A stretch of DNA of 64,000 nucleotides, from positions 129,649 through 193,648 of the forward strand of contig CARTIQ010000001.1 of assembly GCA_949068525.1 (NCBI GenBank), written 5' to 3'. The stretch comes from an uncultured Eubacteriales bacterium. GTDB taxonomy: Bacteria > Bacillota > Clostridia > Oscillospirales > Acutalibacteraceae. A model generated the notes under the pieces. It had not been told where the DNA came from and did not search any database. It saw only the letters and a list, made by a program, of their open reading frames with translations. This document shows positions 1-8,510 of the stretch, in pieces. The position numbers and the translations under genes are program-made. Positions within the stretch are counted from its first letter, which is position 1, and the number at the start of each line of letters is the position of its first letter.

Positions 1-863
1 GATGATCGAAGTGAAAATATTTCTCGAACCCCCCGACCGGTAACGCTTTTTGCGCCTATTTTTGCCTCTAGCACCATGCCGGATGAGGTTCTACTATTTA
101 TTTGCAAAAACGTCTTCGGGTCCTCGCTAAAAGAAATATCCGGCCATTTGCTTTTTGCTATATTTTTAAATTCCTCTATGGAAAACTCTTTTTTGCTCAA
201 ATAGCCCGGCGCTAGCAGATCCCCAGGACTTACGACGGCATTTAGATACGTGCAGCTTCCTCCAAATACGTCTGCAATATTCTCGGTGTTCCCCGACGAT
301 ATCGAATGATACAGCGCTTCTATATATTTATCGTCTTGCCGCAAGCTTTGCCCTTGCACTGCGTCCACAGCTTGGCTTATTTTATCGTAATAAAAGTCAA
401 AGTCCTTCCCCCATCGCTCTTGTAGCTGCTCTTTTGACGCATAATAATACATTTTAGACGAATCCACTGCAAAGTCAGCTCCTTTTAAGCTTTGGTCTGG
501 GTTATTTGCATTTTTTTCTTTTAAAAAACTAAAGTATGTATATGCTGCCACAGCTTGCGCTTTTAGGGCTTCTTTTTCAAATGTTGCGGGCACTTCTGTT
601 GCTACTGTGCTTATAATGAATTCCTTGGCTGATAATTCCAACACCTGGCCTGTGGCTTGGTCTAGCAATTTAAATGTGTTTCCTTTTTGAGGCTCTTCCT
701 TTTGCAGCTCGCTGCACATTGCTTTTAGCGTATCTAGACTTAGATTTGGTGGTTTAAAGTTTAGTTTAAAATTAATGTCCGACAAACCCTTCATTGTTAT
801 GGCTAGCGGGATAAAAAAGATAAAAAACAACAGGCTCAGTATAAAAATTAATTTTTGTTTCAT
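1..863 (-). CDS. spoIID: SpoIID/LytB-family stage II sporulation protein D, C-terminus cut by window edge
   Basis: The reading frame is open from an ATG at 863 down to the left edge, about 287 codons, so the C-terminus is missing. It starts with an N-terminal membrane anchor (about residues 3-24). The family signature EALKAQAVAA follows near residue 98; its Glu is the catalytic residue of the SpoIID lytic transglycosylase. Further SpoIID-like segments are LYHSISSGNTEN, a Cys-containing YLNAVVSPGD stretch, and RTSSGMVLEAKIG. In spore formers the protein sits in the mother-cell engulfing membrane and cuts peptidoglycan together with SpoIIP and SpoIIM. An AAAGGATG ribosome site lies upstream of the ATG. 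The usual Arg in AARTY is Tyr here. No partner gene is visible because the window ends. Confidence 0.9.
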   Translation of the reverse strand, partial: MKQKLIFILSLLFFIFFIPLAITMKGLSDINFKLNFKPPNLSLDTLKAMCSELQKEEPQKGNTFKLLDQATGQVLELSAKEFIISTVATEVPATFEKEALKAQAVAAYTYFSFLKEKNANNPDQSLKGADFAVDSSKMYYYASKEQLQERWGKDFDFYYDKISQAVDAVQGQSLRQDDKYIEALYHSISSGNTENIADVFGGSCTYLNAVVSPGDLLAPGYLSKKEFSIEEFKNIAKSKWPDISFSEDPKTFLQINSRTSSGMVLEAKIGAKSVTGRGVREIFSLRS

Positions 864-938
864 GGCAATAAATCATCCTTTTTTATTTAATTTATTATAT
901 TTTTTAAGGATTTATGATAAAACTTTTGGATCGGCCTA

Positions 939-967
939 TTTACAAATTGCTTTTTAAGCGGTAAAAT
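939..967 (+). promoter_or_regulatory. sigma-A promoter for the membrane protein gene
   Basis: TTTACA at 939-944 and TAAAAT at 962-967 are separated by 17 bases. The -10 box lies 32 bases before the ATG at 1000. Confidence 0.55.
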
Positions 968-999
968 AAGAAATAAAAAGACTTTTGGAGGCATCAGAT

Positions 1000-1983
1000 A
1001 TGAAATTAAAGCTTAATTGGATTCCTTTTGTCATTTCGTTTATTTCCATTTTAGGGTTGCGCGTATACCAAATTTTATCAATAGGCAACGCAGCTGTTAG
1101 AATTCATTGGGACAATTTTGAAATCGTATGCTTTATCATTGCGGCTGCCTCTTTTGGAATTATAATGATCGCAAGTTATCTTTCAAAAGATGCTCCGGAT
1201 GTTTTTGTGATTAAGAAAAACCTTTTAACGGGGTCTGTTTCGATTTTAACGGCTGCACTTGCTTTGTGGGGTTCTGTTGAAAAATTTAGATACTATTGGT
1301 CGGCTGTAGAAAAAGATTGGGTAGACCTTTTCTATATTGTTACCGGCGTTTTGTCGGCTGTTGTCTTTGTTTTGATTGGGCTTTGCTATGTAAAAGAAAA
1401 AAATTATTTTGAAAAAAACAAATTACTGGTATTGATGCCGACTTTATGGGTTTTGGCTATGATTTTAAAGCTGTTTTTTGTGTATAATTCTGTTCAGACA
1501 AGCGTAATTCACGTTTCTAATGCTCTTGCTAAAGTATTTTTGTTATTCTTTATGTTTAGCCAAGCTCGGCTCTTTGCCTCTTTGTTTAATGCGGCTACTT
1601 TTAAGAAGCTGTTTTATTTCGGGTTCTCTGCTGCTTTGTTTATGCTAGTTTCTATTACAAATTTCTGGGTCGTTACTATGGACTTTGGCAGAGCTTTTTC
1701 AACTATGGAAATCTCTAACATTATTACTGAGGTTGCTTTGATTGCATACATTATGTGTGTCATTTTTAGTGTACCGGTCGGCAAAGATTTGGCTAGCGCT
1801 GAAGACTCCCCCGTTATAGAAAAAAAAGAAAGCGAAAATGTCGTGGCTCCTACCGTTGACGTTACTAACACAGACACTGTTGAGAATCGCGAAGAAATGG
1901 CTAAGGTAGATAGGTTAATTGAAGATATAAAAAATGAAAATGCCAGCAAAAATTCGGCTTCTAACGAAGGTAAGTCAAATTAA
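1000..1983 (+). CDS. polytopic membrane protein of unknown function with acidic tail
   Basis: I do not recognise the family. The product of about 327 residues has roughly eight hydrophobic segments spread over residues 8-265, then a hydrophilic, charged cytoplasmic-type tail of about 65 residues rich in Glu, Asn and Ser. I chose the ATG at 1000 because TTTTGGAGG ends about 8 bases upstream; the TTG at 985 would lie inside that ribosome site. The gene is monocistronic, with its own promoter and a 380-base gap behind it. It is divergent from spoIID, so a sporulation role is possible but not shown. Confidence 0.75.
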   Translation: MKLKLNWIPFVISFISILGLRVYQILSIGNAAVRIHWDNFEIVCFIIAAASFGIIMIASYLSKDAPDVFVIKKNLLTGSVSILTAALALWGSVEKFRYYWSAVEKDWVDLFYIVTGVLSAVVFVLIGLCYVKEKNYFEKNKLLVLMPTLWVLAMILKLFFVYNSVQTSVIHVSNALAKVFLLFFMFSQARLFASLFNAATFKKLFYFGFSAALFMLVSITNFWVVTMDFGRAFSTMEISNIITEVALIAYIMCVIFSVPVGKDLASAEDSPVIEKKESENVVAPTVDVTNTDTVENREEMAKVDRLIEDIKNENASKNSASNEGKSN

Positions 1984-2262
1984 TTGTCCCCTTTCCACTT
2001 ATGCTGACATAAATATAATTTGGTTTTTGTAAAAAGTCACGTCAATTATGCTTTCGGTATAGTTTTTGTTGAGGATTTGGCGGGTCTTTCGAACATCTAT
2101 TTTGGATGCTAAGGCCGGTTAAAATGGGCATTTTTTGTGAAACTAATTGCCTAGTATAACATATAGCAATAAAGTTTTAGGTCTTATTCCCCGTATAGCG
2201 TAAGCTGATAGTAATAATTAAAATTGTTCCCAGCAGGATTCTTATTCTGCTGGCGTTTTTAT
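1984..2262 (+). ncRNA. gene-free gap ending in a terminator; candidate structured RNA
   Basis: No credible ORF lies in 1984-2366. TATAAT occurs at 2014-2019, but no good -35 box precedes it. The next 235 bases contain several small pairings: GGCA/TGCC around 2131-2160, a GTAA-capped AGC/GCT hairpin near 2200, and runs of unpaired purines. The stretch ends at an intrinsic terminator (2230-2261). This is the size and shape of a free-standing small RNA such as raiA or 6S RNA. It could equally be a degenerate spacer plus the terminator of the upstream gene. The class is not assigned. Confidence 0.3.
2230..2261 (+). terminator. intrinsic terminator upstream of prfA
   Basis: CCAGCAG (2230-2236) pairs with CTGCTGG (2247-2253) across a 10-base loop. 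A T-rich run follows at 2256-2260. Confidence 0.8.
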
Positions 2263-2286
2263 TTCTTAATAGCGCTATTTTCTAAT

Positions 2287-2315
2287 TTGATCTTGGCACT
2301 CAAAAATGGTATAAT
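2287..2315 (+). promoter_or_regulatory. sigma-A promoter of prfA-sua5
   Basis: TTGATC at 2287-2292 and TATAAT at 2310-2315 are 17 bases apart. TGG directly before the -10 box gives an extended -10. Confidence 0.75.
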
Positions 2316-2366
2316 TAATTTTGATTAAATAAAGGTAAAAGTTGATGTTAACGAGGTGCATGGGTT

Positions 2367-3449
2367 TTGTTCGATAAATTAGAAGTTTTTAAAACGCGGT
2401 ACGATGAGATAACCGAGCTATTGTATGACCCGAATGTTATTTCTGATCAGGAAAAATATACGGCTTTGATGAAAGAACAAAAAAATTTAACGCCGATTGT
2501 TGAAAAATATGAGGAATATAAAAAAGCTAAGCAGAATTTGGATGAGGCACAGCAGCTTTTAGATGGTGGCGGTCTTGACAAAGATTTTAAAGAGATGGTT
2601 GAGGTGGAGATTGAGAACTCCCGCGAAATCATCGGAAAAACATCTGAGGAACTTAAGATCTTGCTGTTACCTAAGGACCCTAATGATGACCGTAACGTTA
2701 TTGTAGAGATTCGCGCTGGAGCCGGCGGCGAAGAGGCCGCTTTGTTCTCTGGCGTTTTGTTCCGGATGTACAGCATGTACGCAGAAAGCAAGCGCTGGAA
2801 AACTGAAATTTTGAATGCGAACGAAACGGAGCTTGGCGGATATAAGGAGATTAGCTTTATGATTTCTGGTGAAGGCGCTTATTCTCGCTTAAAATATGAA
2901 AGCGGCGTGCATCGTGTTCAGCGTGTACCAGAGACTGAGACTCAGGGGCGCATTCATACCTCTACCGTTACTGTTGCTGTTTTGCCCGAGGCTGAAGATG
3001 TTGAGGTCGAAATTAATCCCGCCGACTTACAGATAGATACCTTTCGCGCTAGTGGTGCTGGCGGGCAGCATATCAATAAGACAGAGTCTGCAATTCGGAT
3101 TACACACATTCCGACGGGTGTGGTTGTGGAGTGCCAAGATGAACGCAGCCAATACAAGAACAAGGACAAGGCTATGAAAGTCTTAAAATCGCGGCTTTTG
3201 GAAGCTAAAATGCAGGAACAAAATGACGAAATGGCGCAGAAAAGGAAAAGTCAGGTTGGAACTGGCGATAGATCTGAACGGATTCGGACTTATAATTATC
3301 CGCAAGGGAGAATGACTGATCATCGAATTGGGCTGACTTTGTATCGGCTGGAGGACATTTTGAACGGCGATATTGACGAGGTTATTGATGCTTTGATTAC
3401 TGCAGACAGGGCCGCAAATCTTGAAAGTACGATTGAAAATAAAGAATAA
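2367..3449 (+). CDS. prfA: peptide chain release factor 1
   Basis: RF1 ends translation at UAA and UAG. The 360-residue length is normal. GAGGQHINKTES carries the universal GGQ motif that triggers peptidyl-tRNA hydrolysis, and the C-terminal GDRSERIRTYNYPQGRMTDHR block is typical of RF1. The start is TTG at 2367, giving MFDKLEVF, the usual RF1 N-terminus; the ATG seven bases upstream runs into a stop after five codons. AACGAGGTG provides the ribosome site. sua5 follows 13 bases behind. The glutamine methyltransferase gene prmC, often found between prfA and sua5 in Firmicutes, is absent here. Confidence 0.97.
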   Translation: MFDKLEVFKTRYDEITELLYDPNVISDQEKYTALMKEQKNLTPIVEKYEEYKKAKQNLDEAQQLLDGGGLDKDFKEMVEVEIENSREIIGKTSEELKILLLPKDPNDDRNVIVEIRAGAGGEEAALFSGVLFRMYSMYAESKRWKTEILNANETELGGYKEISFMISGEGAYSRLKYESGVHRVQRVPETETQGRIHTSTVTVAVLPEAEDVEVEINPADLQIDTFRASGAGGQHINKTESAIRITHIPTGVVVECQDERSQYKNKDKAMKVLKSRLLEAKMQEQNDEMAQKRKSQVGTGDRSERIRTYNYPQGRMTDHRIGLTLYRLEDILNGDIDEVIDALITADRAANLESTIENKE

Positions 3450-3462
3450 GAAGTGTTTTTGG

Positions 3463-4479
3463 ATGAAAACTCAGATATTATCGCAAAATGACACCCTTGC
3501 TGCGGCAAAAATATTAAATGCTGGCGGCGTGGTAGCTATCCCGACAGAGACAGTTTATGGGCTCGCGGCTAATGCCTTTAATAACGCGGCTGTTAGAAAA
3601 ATTTTTGGGGCTAAAGGCCGCCCTAGCGATAATCCTTTAATTGTGCATATCTCGCAAGTCGATGAAATATATGCTTTGGTGCAGGATTTTACGGAAGACG
3701 CACAAAAATTAGCCGAAGCGTTTTGGCCTGGGCCTTTGACAATTATTTTGAAAAAATCTGATGCTATCTCTAAAATAGTCAGTGGAGGGCTTGATTCTGT
3801 AGCTTTACGGCTGCCAGAGCACCCTGTCGCTCGTAAGATAATTAATGAAACTGGATTGCCCCTGGTAGCGCCATCTGCGAACACTTCTGGCAGACCTAGC
3901 CCCACGAGTGCTGCGCATGTTATTGCGGATTTGGGCGGAAAAATTGATGCTGTTGTTGATGCTGGACGCTGTAAATTCGGGGTCGAGTCTACTGTTATTT
4001 CTCTTTGTGAGGCTGTTCCTAAGATTCTACGTCCTGGTGCTGTTACACTTGAGCATATAAGATGTGTATTAGGCAATGCTGAAATCGACAATGCCGTCTT
4101 GAACCCGATTGAGGATGGTGTTCGGCCAATTTCGCCTGGCACAAAATATAAGCATTACGCACCTAAGGCGGATGTCACCATTTTAAAAGGTACCCGTGGT
4201 GCATACATTGACTATATAAACAATAATTGTTCGGGGAAAAATATCGTAGCACTTTGCTATGATGAAGATATTCCTTATTTGAAAGTTTCTGCTATATCCT
4301 ACGGCAAAGAAGCTGACTCTACCTTACAGGCAGAGAAGCTGTTCGACTCTTTGCGGGCGATAGACAAAATCGAAGGTGTTGATGCCGTTTATGCTCGCTG
4401 CCCGTCAAAATGCGGAATTGGCCTTGCAGTTTACAACCGTCTCCTTCGTGCTGCAGGCTTTCACATTATTGAAATTTGA
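3463..4479 (+). CDS. sua5: L-threonylcarbamoyladenylate synthase (Sua5/YwlC type)
   Basis: The enzyme makes threonylcarbamoyl-AMP from threonine, bicarbonate and ATP, the first step of t6A37 formation in ANN-decoding tRNAs. The N-terminal YrdC/TsaC domain shows PTETVYGLAANAF, KGRPSDNPLIVHI and SANTSGRPSPTSA. At about 338 residues it is the long Sua5 form: the PGTKYKHYAPKA linker leads to a C-terminal Rossmann-like Sua5 domain. The ATG at 3463 gives the conserved start of the YrdC fold; a GTG-type start further upstream would overlap prfA. It is co-transcribed with prfA. Confidence 0.95.
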   Translation: MKTQILSQNDTLAAAKILNAGGVVAIPTETVYGLAANAFNNAAVRKIFGAKGRPSDNPLIVHISQVDEIYALVQDFTEDAQKLAEAFWPGPLTIILKKSDAISKIVSGGLDSVALRLPEHPVARKIINETGLPLVAPSANTSGRPSPTSAAHVIADLGGKIDAVVDAGRCKFGVESTVISLCEAVPKILRPGAVTLEHIRCVLGNAEIDNAVLNPIEDGVRPISPGTKYKHYAPKADVTILKGTRGAYIDYINNNCSGKNIVALCYDEDIPYLKVSAISYGKEADSTLQAEKLFDSLRAIDKIEGVDAVYARCPSKCGIGLAVYNRLLRAAGFHIIEI

Positions 4480-4532
4480 ACTAGATTTTTTGAATTTGTT
4501 TTTGCAATTTTGCATATACTTAATCTTTTTAA

Positions 4533-4561
4533 TTGAAAAATTTGATCGAATATGCTAGAAT
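4533..4561 (+). promoter_or_regulatory. sigma-A promoter of the dockerin-like protein gene
   Basis: TTGAAA (4533-4538) and TAGAAT (4556-4561) have a 17-base spacer, and TGC forms an extended -10. Confidence 0.65.
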
Positions 4562-4590
4562 GAGTTTAAATATATTTTTTAGGTGATAAT

Positions 4591-6147
4591 ATGTTTAAAA
4601 TCAGGAACATGGCGGCCTTTTTTGCTGTTTTTTTGATGATTTCTCTCTTGCCTTTCACAAATCTCATTGATTTTCGATCATATGCAGTTGATAGCCTGGA
4701 AGTTGAAGCTGGAGTAATGCTTCCTAGCGGCTTTAATGTTTTGCCAGACGGAAACGGCAACTTTTTTATTACAAGCTGCGGTAATAACACCCAGCAAAGC
4801 GCTATAGCGTATTTAGACGATTCTGGCATTAAGAATATAACATCCTCCGGGAAGATAGCCTACAATTACACTTCTGCAAACTATTGCTTTAGTGATTCTA
4901 AATACATTTACTTTACTCGACTAGAGTCAAGCCAAACTGTTATTGATAAGATCCTTGTTCAGCCTGAGCGTAACCGTTATATGGTGTCCAGCTATTATTA
5001 TTTGCCAAGCAAAATTGATTCTCCTCTTAAAACTGCTGTTTCTAACGATGATATTATCTTTATTGTAAATGGCAGCGACAACAAAGCTGTCTCTGTGTAC
5101 AATATTTCCTTTGGACTTTTGAACGACAGCGGCTTAAAATACAATGATGATGTCATTCATTCTCTTTTTACAGACGTTTCTAAAAAATATCTTTACGCTT
5201 TGACAGGCAATAATAATCTTGTGCGGTATAATATTGATAAAGGAGATTACAAATTCGAAGCTCCAGAAACTTCTATAAACACTGCAAATTTGAAATTTGT
5301 CACCGACAATATGTTTGTAACATCTGACAAATGTATAGTTACCTTAAATAAAGATAGTTTTAAGGCGGATTCTACCGTTAAAATTAATGCAGACGTTAAT
5401 GATTTTCCTGATTGTGTTGCTGCCGGTTTTGATGATGCGTCGATTTTAATTAAAACTGGAGATAAGATAATCTCACGGATTCGTTGTTCGGATGGCGCTG
5501 TGACAGGTAAAATTGAGCTGGAGAATAACGTTTTGGCCATCTCTAAATCTGGTGATAAAATTATTGTCGTCACTTCTTCTACTACGGAAAGCAATAAGAA
5601 TATAGCCCTAATAAAAGAAACCGATATAGTAGAAGTTACACCAACAGAGCCTGTTAACCCTCCCGACGGTGGAGATTCTGGCGAAGGTAGCGACAATAAG
5701 GATGATAACAATCCTTCATCTGGCAATAATGATGATGCCATCACTAGCGATATTTACACTATTGATACAGAAAATAATACTATCTCTGGCATTGAACCAA
5801 GCACTACTTTTGCAGCATTCAAAAACAACCTAATTTTTAACGGCTACAGTCTGACACTTAAAGACGCAAACGGAACAATTAAGCCTGGAAACTCGGCTAA
5901 AGTCGCTACTGGAAATTTTGTCTCTTTTGTCCGGGATGGTTCTGAAAAGAGCTCGTTTAAAATTATTGTTAAAGGCGACGTTACCGGCACAGGGACTTTA
6001 ACTTCTCGCGATATCTCGGCTTTTGAAAATTATCTTTTGGGTAAAGCTGAGCTAGGTGGAGATTTCTTGCAAGCAGCGAATATAAATAACGATGGTGATG
6101 AAGACGTTATTGACCTATTTTTGATGAGCAAACTTATGCAAAAATAG
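4591..6147 (+). CDS. secreted propeller-like protein with C-terminal dockerin-like module
   Basis: The product of 518 residues begins with a signal peptide (cleavage near residue 30, after SYA). Residues of about 35-350 consist of repeated short strands of the kind seen in WD/YVTN beta-propellers. A Pro/Gly/Asp/Ser/Asn-rich linker (about 355-385) follows, then a small module found ahead of dockerins in Clostridia (YTIDTENNTISGI onward). The last 57 residues form two dockerin-type repeats: GDVTGTGTLTSRD and NINNDGDEDVID, each followed by a helix. The second loop keeps the Ca2+-binding Asp/Asn pattern. In the first loop Thr replaces several ligand positions. No cohesin or glycoside hydrolase gene is in the window, so the partner is unknown. 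Confidence 0.75.
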   Translation: MFKIRNMAAFFAVFLMISLLPFTNLIDFRSYAVDSLEVEAGVMLPSGFNVLPDGNGNFFITSCGNNTQQSAIAYLDDSGIKNITSSGKIAYNYTSANYCFSDSKYIYFTRLESSQTVIDKILVQPERNRYMVSSYYYLPSKIDSPLKTAVSNDDIIFIVNGSDNKAVSVYNISFGLLNDSGLKYNDDVIHSLFTDVSKKYLYALTGNNNLVRYNIDKGDYKFEAPETSINTANLKFVTDNMFVTSDKCIVTLNKDSFKADSTVKINADVNDFPDCVAAGFDDASILIKTGDKIISRIRCSDGAVTGKIELENNVLAISKSGDKIIVVTSSTTESNKNIALIKETDIVEVTPTEPVNPPDGGDSGEGSDNKDDNNPSSGNNDDAITSDIYTIDTENNTISGIEPSTTFAAFKNNLIFNGYSLTLKDANGTIKPGNSAKVATGNFVSFVRDGSEKSSFKIIVKGDVTGTGTLTSRDISAFENYLLGKAELGGDFLQAANINNDGDEDVIDLFLMSKLMQK

Positions 6148-6202
6148 GTTCTTAGTCTGCGCTCTAAAACAAGCACTTACGTTGGGTGGAGGTGAATTTT
6201 GC

Positions 6203-7390
6203 GTGGAATGTCTTGCTATTCTTTACGACAGCGAGGTAATTAATAATCTGCTGCCGATATTTGCCTTTCATCCCAAAAATGTGGTAATTCTTTACGATTA
6301 CAAATATACTAGCGTTAAAAATCTTGAGTACATAAAAAATGTCTGCGTATCGCGCTTCCCGAGCATTGTTTTTGAGTGCAAGGGTTATAATGGGCTTGAT
6401 ATTGAACACATCTCTAAAACTTGCGTTTCTGTTATTCATAAAAAACCTTCTTGCTTTTTCGATATCACCGGCGCTGGCGAATTCGGCGCAATTGGTGCTT
6501 ATCAGGCCTGCAGAAAAACTTTTACGCCTATTTTTAAGCTAGACGTTTTGGGTGAGCGGCTCATAAATGTTTTTGGATGCAAATCGCTCGAAAAAAATTT
6601 TGTAATGCCAAAACTCAATATAGAGAATATTTTTGCACTGCATGGCGCACGAATTACCGGGTATAATCATGCTAGCCCCTCTTGCGATAATTTTGATCGG
6701 ATATTAAAATTTTGTGCGGCTGTTTTTGACGACATCGAGCTTTGGAAAAAGACTTGCCTCTACTTGCAAAGCGGAAATGTTAATTTTTCGCAAGGATACA
6801 ATAATCTTTTTTTTAAGGCTCCCAAACATATTTTAAAAGGCAAAATGGAGATCTCATTAACACGATTCAAGCTGCTTAAAGTTGCACAGGAGCTAAATCT
6901 CATTTATAAGCTTAACACGAGTTCTTCTGAGATTTCTTTTTTTTATCGTGATAAAAAGATTAAATCGTATTTGTCGGACTTTGGAATCTGGCTGGAGCTT
7001 TTTTGTTATATTAACCTAAAGCACGAGAGGCTGTTTCACGACGTGCGCATGAGCGTAAAATTTGAGTGGAACAACAATAAAACTAAACTTATGGAAATTG
7101 TAAATGAAATCGATTTAACTTTTTTCTATGGTATTCACCCATATTTTATATCTTGCAAGCTCTCGGAGCCCTCCGCCGATGCCCTACGTGATCTTAGCAT
7201 GTATCCTTCCTATTTTGGCGGTAACAACTCCAAAAGTGCGCTCGTCTTTGTTAGTAAAGTCAATAAGCAACGCTCGTATACCTACACCCGTGCACACGAT
7301 ATGGGTATCTGTGTCATAGACGGCCACACTATTAAAAGCGGAAAATTTATTAGCGAGATAAAAAAATCTCTCAGGACAAAAAAGCAATAA
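6203..7390 (+). CDS. DUF1887-family protein: CARF-like N-terminus plus PD-(D/E)xK nuclease-like C-terminus (Card1/Can2-like)
   Basis: The layout resembles DUF1887 proteins such as the CRISPR ancillary nuclease Card1. The N-terminal Rossmann-like part contains CFFDITGAGEFGAIGAY (about 84-100), corresponding to the FDLTGG ligand-loop motif. The C-terminal part holds GIWLELF (261-267), NEIDL (301-305) and YFISCKL (314-320), the order expected for a PD-(D/E)xK fold. A Ser (317) stands where catalytic Glu sits in Card1; Asp304 and Lys319 are kept. I chose the GTG at 6203 (395 residues) because GGAGGTGAA lies 6-9 bases upstream. No cas gene or CRISPR array is nearby. The gene stands alone and ends at a strong terminator. 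Family assignment is from motif order, not a search. Confidence 0.75.
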   Translation: MECLAILYDSEVINNLLPIFAFHPKNVVILYDYKYTSVKNLEYIKNVCVSRFPSIVFECKGYNGLDIEHISKTCVSVIHKKPSCFFDITGAGEFGAIGAYQACRKTFTPIFKLDVLGERLINVFGCKSLEKNFVMPKLNIENIFALHGARITGYNHASPSCDNFDRILKFCAAVFDDIELWKKTCLYLQSGNVNFSQGYNNLFFKAPKHILKGKMEISLTRFKLLKVAQELNLIYKLNTSSSEISFFYRDKKIKSYLSDFGIWLELFCYINLKHERLFHDVRMSVKFEWNNNKTKLMEIVNEIDLTFFYGIHPYFISCKLSEPSADALRDLSMYPSYFGGNNSKSALVFVSKVNKQRSYTYTRAHDMGICVIDGHTIKSGKFISEIKKSLRTKKQ

Positions 7391-7440
7391 AAATAAGCCA
7401 ACCTCACTATTAAAGAGTTTGCTGGCTTATTCTTTTTTTA
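7391..7440. terminator. intrinsic terminator between convergent genes
   Basis: AATAAGCCA (7392-7400) pairs with TGGCTTATT (7423-7431), followed by a T-run on the plus strand. It can also serve the minus-strand gene's 3' end. Confidence 0.85.
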
Positions 7441-7457
7441 TCACTTACAACTACATT

Positions 7458-7895
7458 CTATTTTTCTTGGCTTTTATTATTTCTTTTCTTCCCCTCACCC
7501 AAACCATTATCATCGTCATCTAGGGTTGAAGAATCTGAAGTTTCTTCCGTTGCAGAGATAAGCCCAATTTCAATGGGTTCATCCTTGGTTATAAGTTCCT
7601 CAAATGTCGATAAATTAACTTCATTTTTTACTTCCTCTAATTTGTCTTTTAAGCGACGGATCTCCCTTTTAGCGCCGTCTATAGTGTCACAAATTTTCTG
7701 CATATCACGATTCGGGACATCTCTCAGCTCACTATAATAATGCTTACCCAGTGTAATATATGCTTTTACCACACTGTTAGCTTCTTTTTTTATCTGTTTT
7801 TTTAACGATGTAACTTTGCTAAATTTTTTATTTTTTTCAACCACAAAATCGATTGCCTCATTAAAAGTTTCTCCTAAATTTCTAAGAAAGTCCAT
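7458..7895 (-). CDS. small coiled-coil protein with acidic tail, unknown function
   Basis: The product is 145 residues, all hydrophilic. Residues 1-105 are predicted helical and coiled-coil (MDFLRNLGETFNEAID, then heptad-like Lys/Glu repeats). The tail is Asp/Glu/Ser-rich and ends in a basic patch. This resembles the N-terminal coil of small Firmicute proteins that often carry a zinc ribbon. The ATG at 7895 is preceded by GGAAGGG; a longer frame start upstream lacks a ribosome site. It lies 58 bases behind the zinc-ribbon gene on the same strand, so the two probably form an operon. Confidence 0.7.
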   Translation of the reverse strand: MDFLRNLGETFNEAIDFVVEKNKKFSKVTSLKKQIKKEANSVVKAYITLGKHYYSELRDVPNRDMQKICDTIDGAKREIRRLKDKLEEVKNEVNLSTFEELITKDEPIEIGLISATEETSDSSTLDDDDNGLGEGKKRNNKSQEK

Positions 7896-7953
7896 AAATG
7901 CACACCCTTCCAAAAAATACTTAAAATTATAATAAAACAAAAATCAAGAAAAC

Positions 7954-8397
7954 TCAATACATATTTTTTCTTTTATTGTCGTGTTTTTTTAGTAATACCA
8001 CGCTGTAGATCAAAATTATTACTGTTAAAATTAGTATACTCCAAAAAAACAGGATTAATATAATCCTCAAAAAAACGTCTCTAAAAAATAGCTCGGTCTG
8101 ATCTTTCAAAGCATATTTGGCAATTTGTTGGCTCATACTCATTTTAACAAGGTCCATAGCAATGTTAAAGGAATCAAGAAGTCCCTTACAAAGCGGAACA
8201 GACAATGCACTGCACAAAACAAAAATAGACGACAAAATAAATATGTTTCGATGTTTTTGACGCGAGAAAATGATATGTTTATATACAAAGTTATTTATAG
8301 AAAATCTATTACTTTTTTTTAAGTTAAACTTTTTGCCGCAATTATAGCAAAAATTCACACCGTCCATATTTTTCGTGTTACAATTTTGGCAGTGCAT
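7954..8397 (-). CDS. zinc-ribbon membrane protein
   Basis: The 147-residue protein starts with a zinc ribbon: CQNC at residues 3-6 and CYNCG near residue 17. Two hydrophobic segments follow (about residues 48-70 and 110-135), separated by a charged loop. GCGGAGGAAG precedes the ATG. Such ribbon-plus-helix proteins are common and mostly uncharacterised. The pairing with the coiled-coil gene downstream suggests a shared membrane-associated role, which is inference only. Confidence 0.75.
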   Translation of the reverse strand: MHCQNCNTKNMDGVNFCYNCGKKFNLKKSNRFSINNFVYKHIIFSRQKHRNIFILSSIFVLCSALSVPLCKGLLDSFNIAMDLVKMSMSQQIAKYALKDQTELFFRDVFLRIILILFFWSILILTVIILIYSVVLLKKHDNKRKNMY

Positions 8398-8510
8398 AAT
8401 CTTCCTCCGCTACTTTATTATCTGTGCATATCTTTACCTAACATTAATTATGATAAACTCTTCTCATTTTAAAATCAACCATAATTTTTCTAGTAATTAT
8501 ATTACTTACC

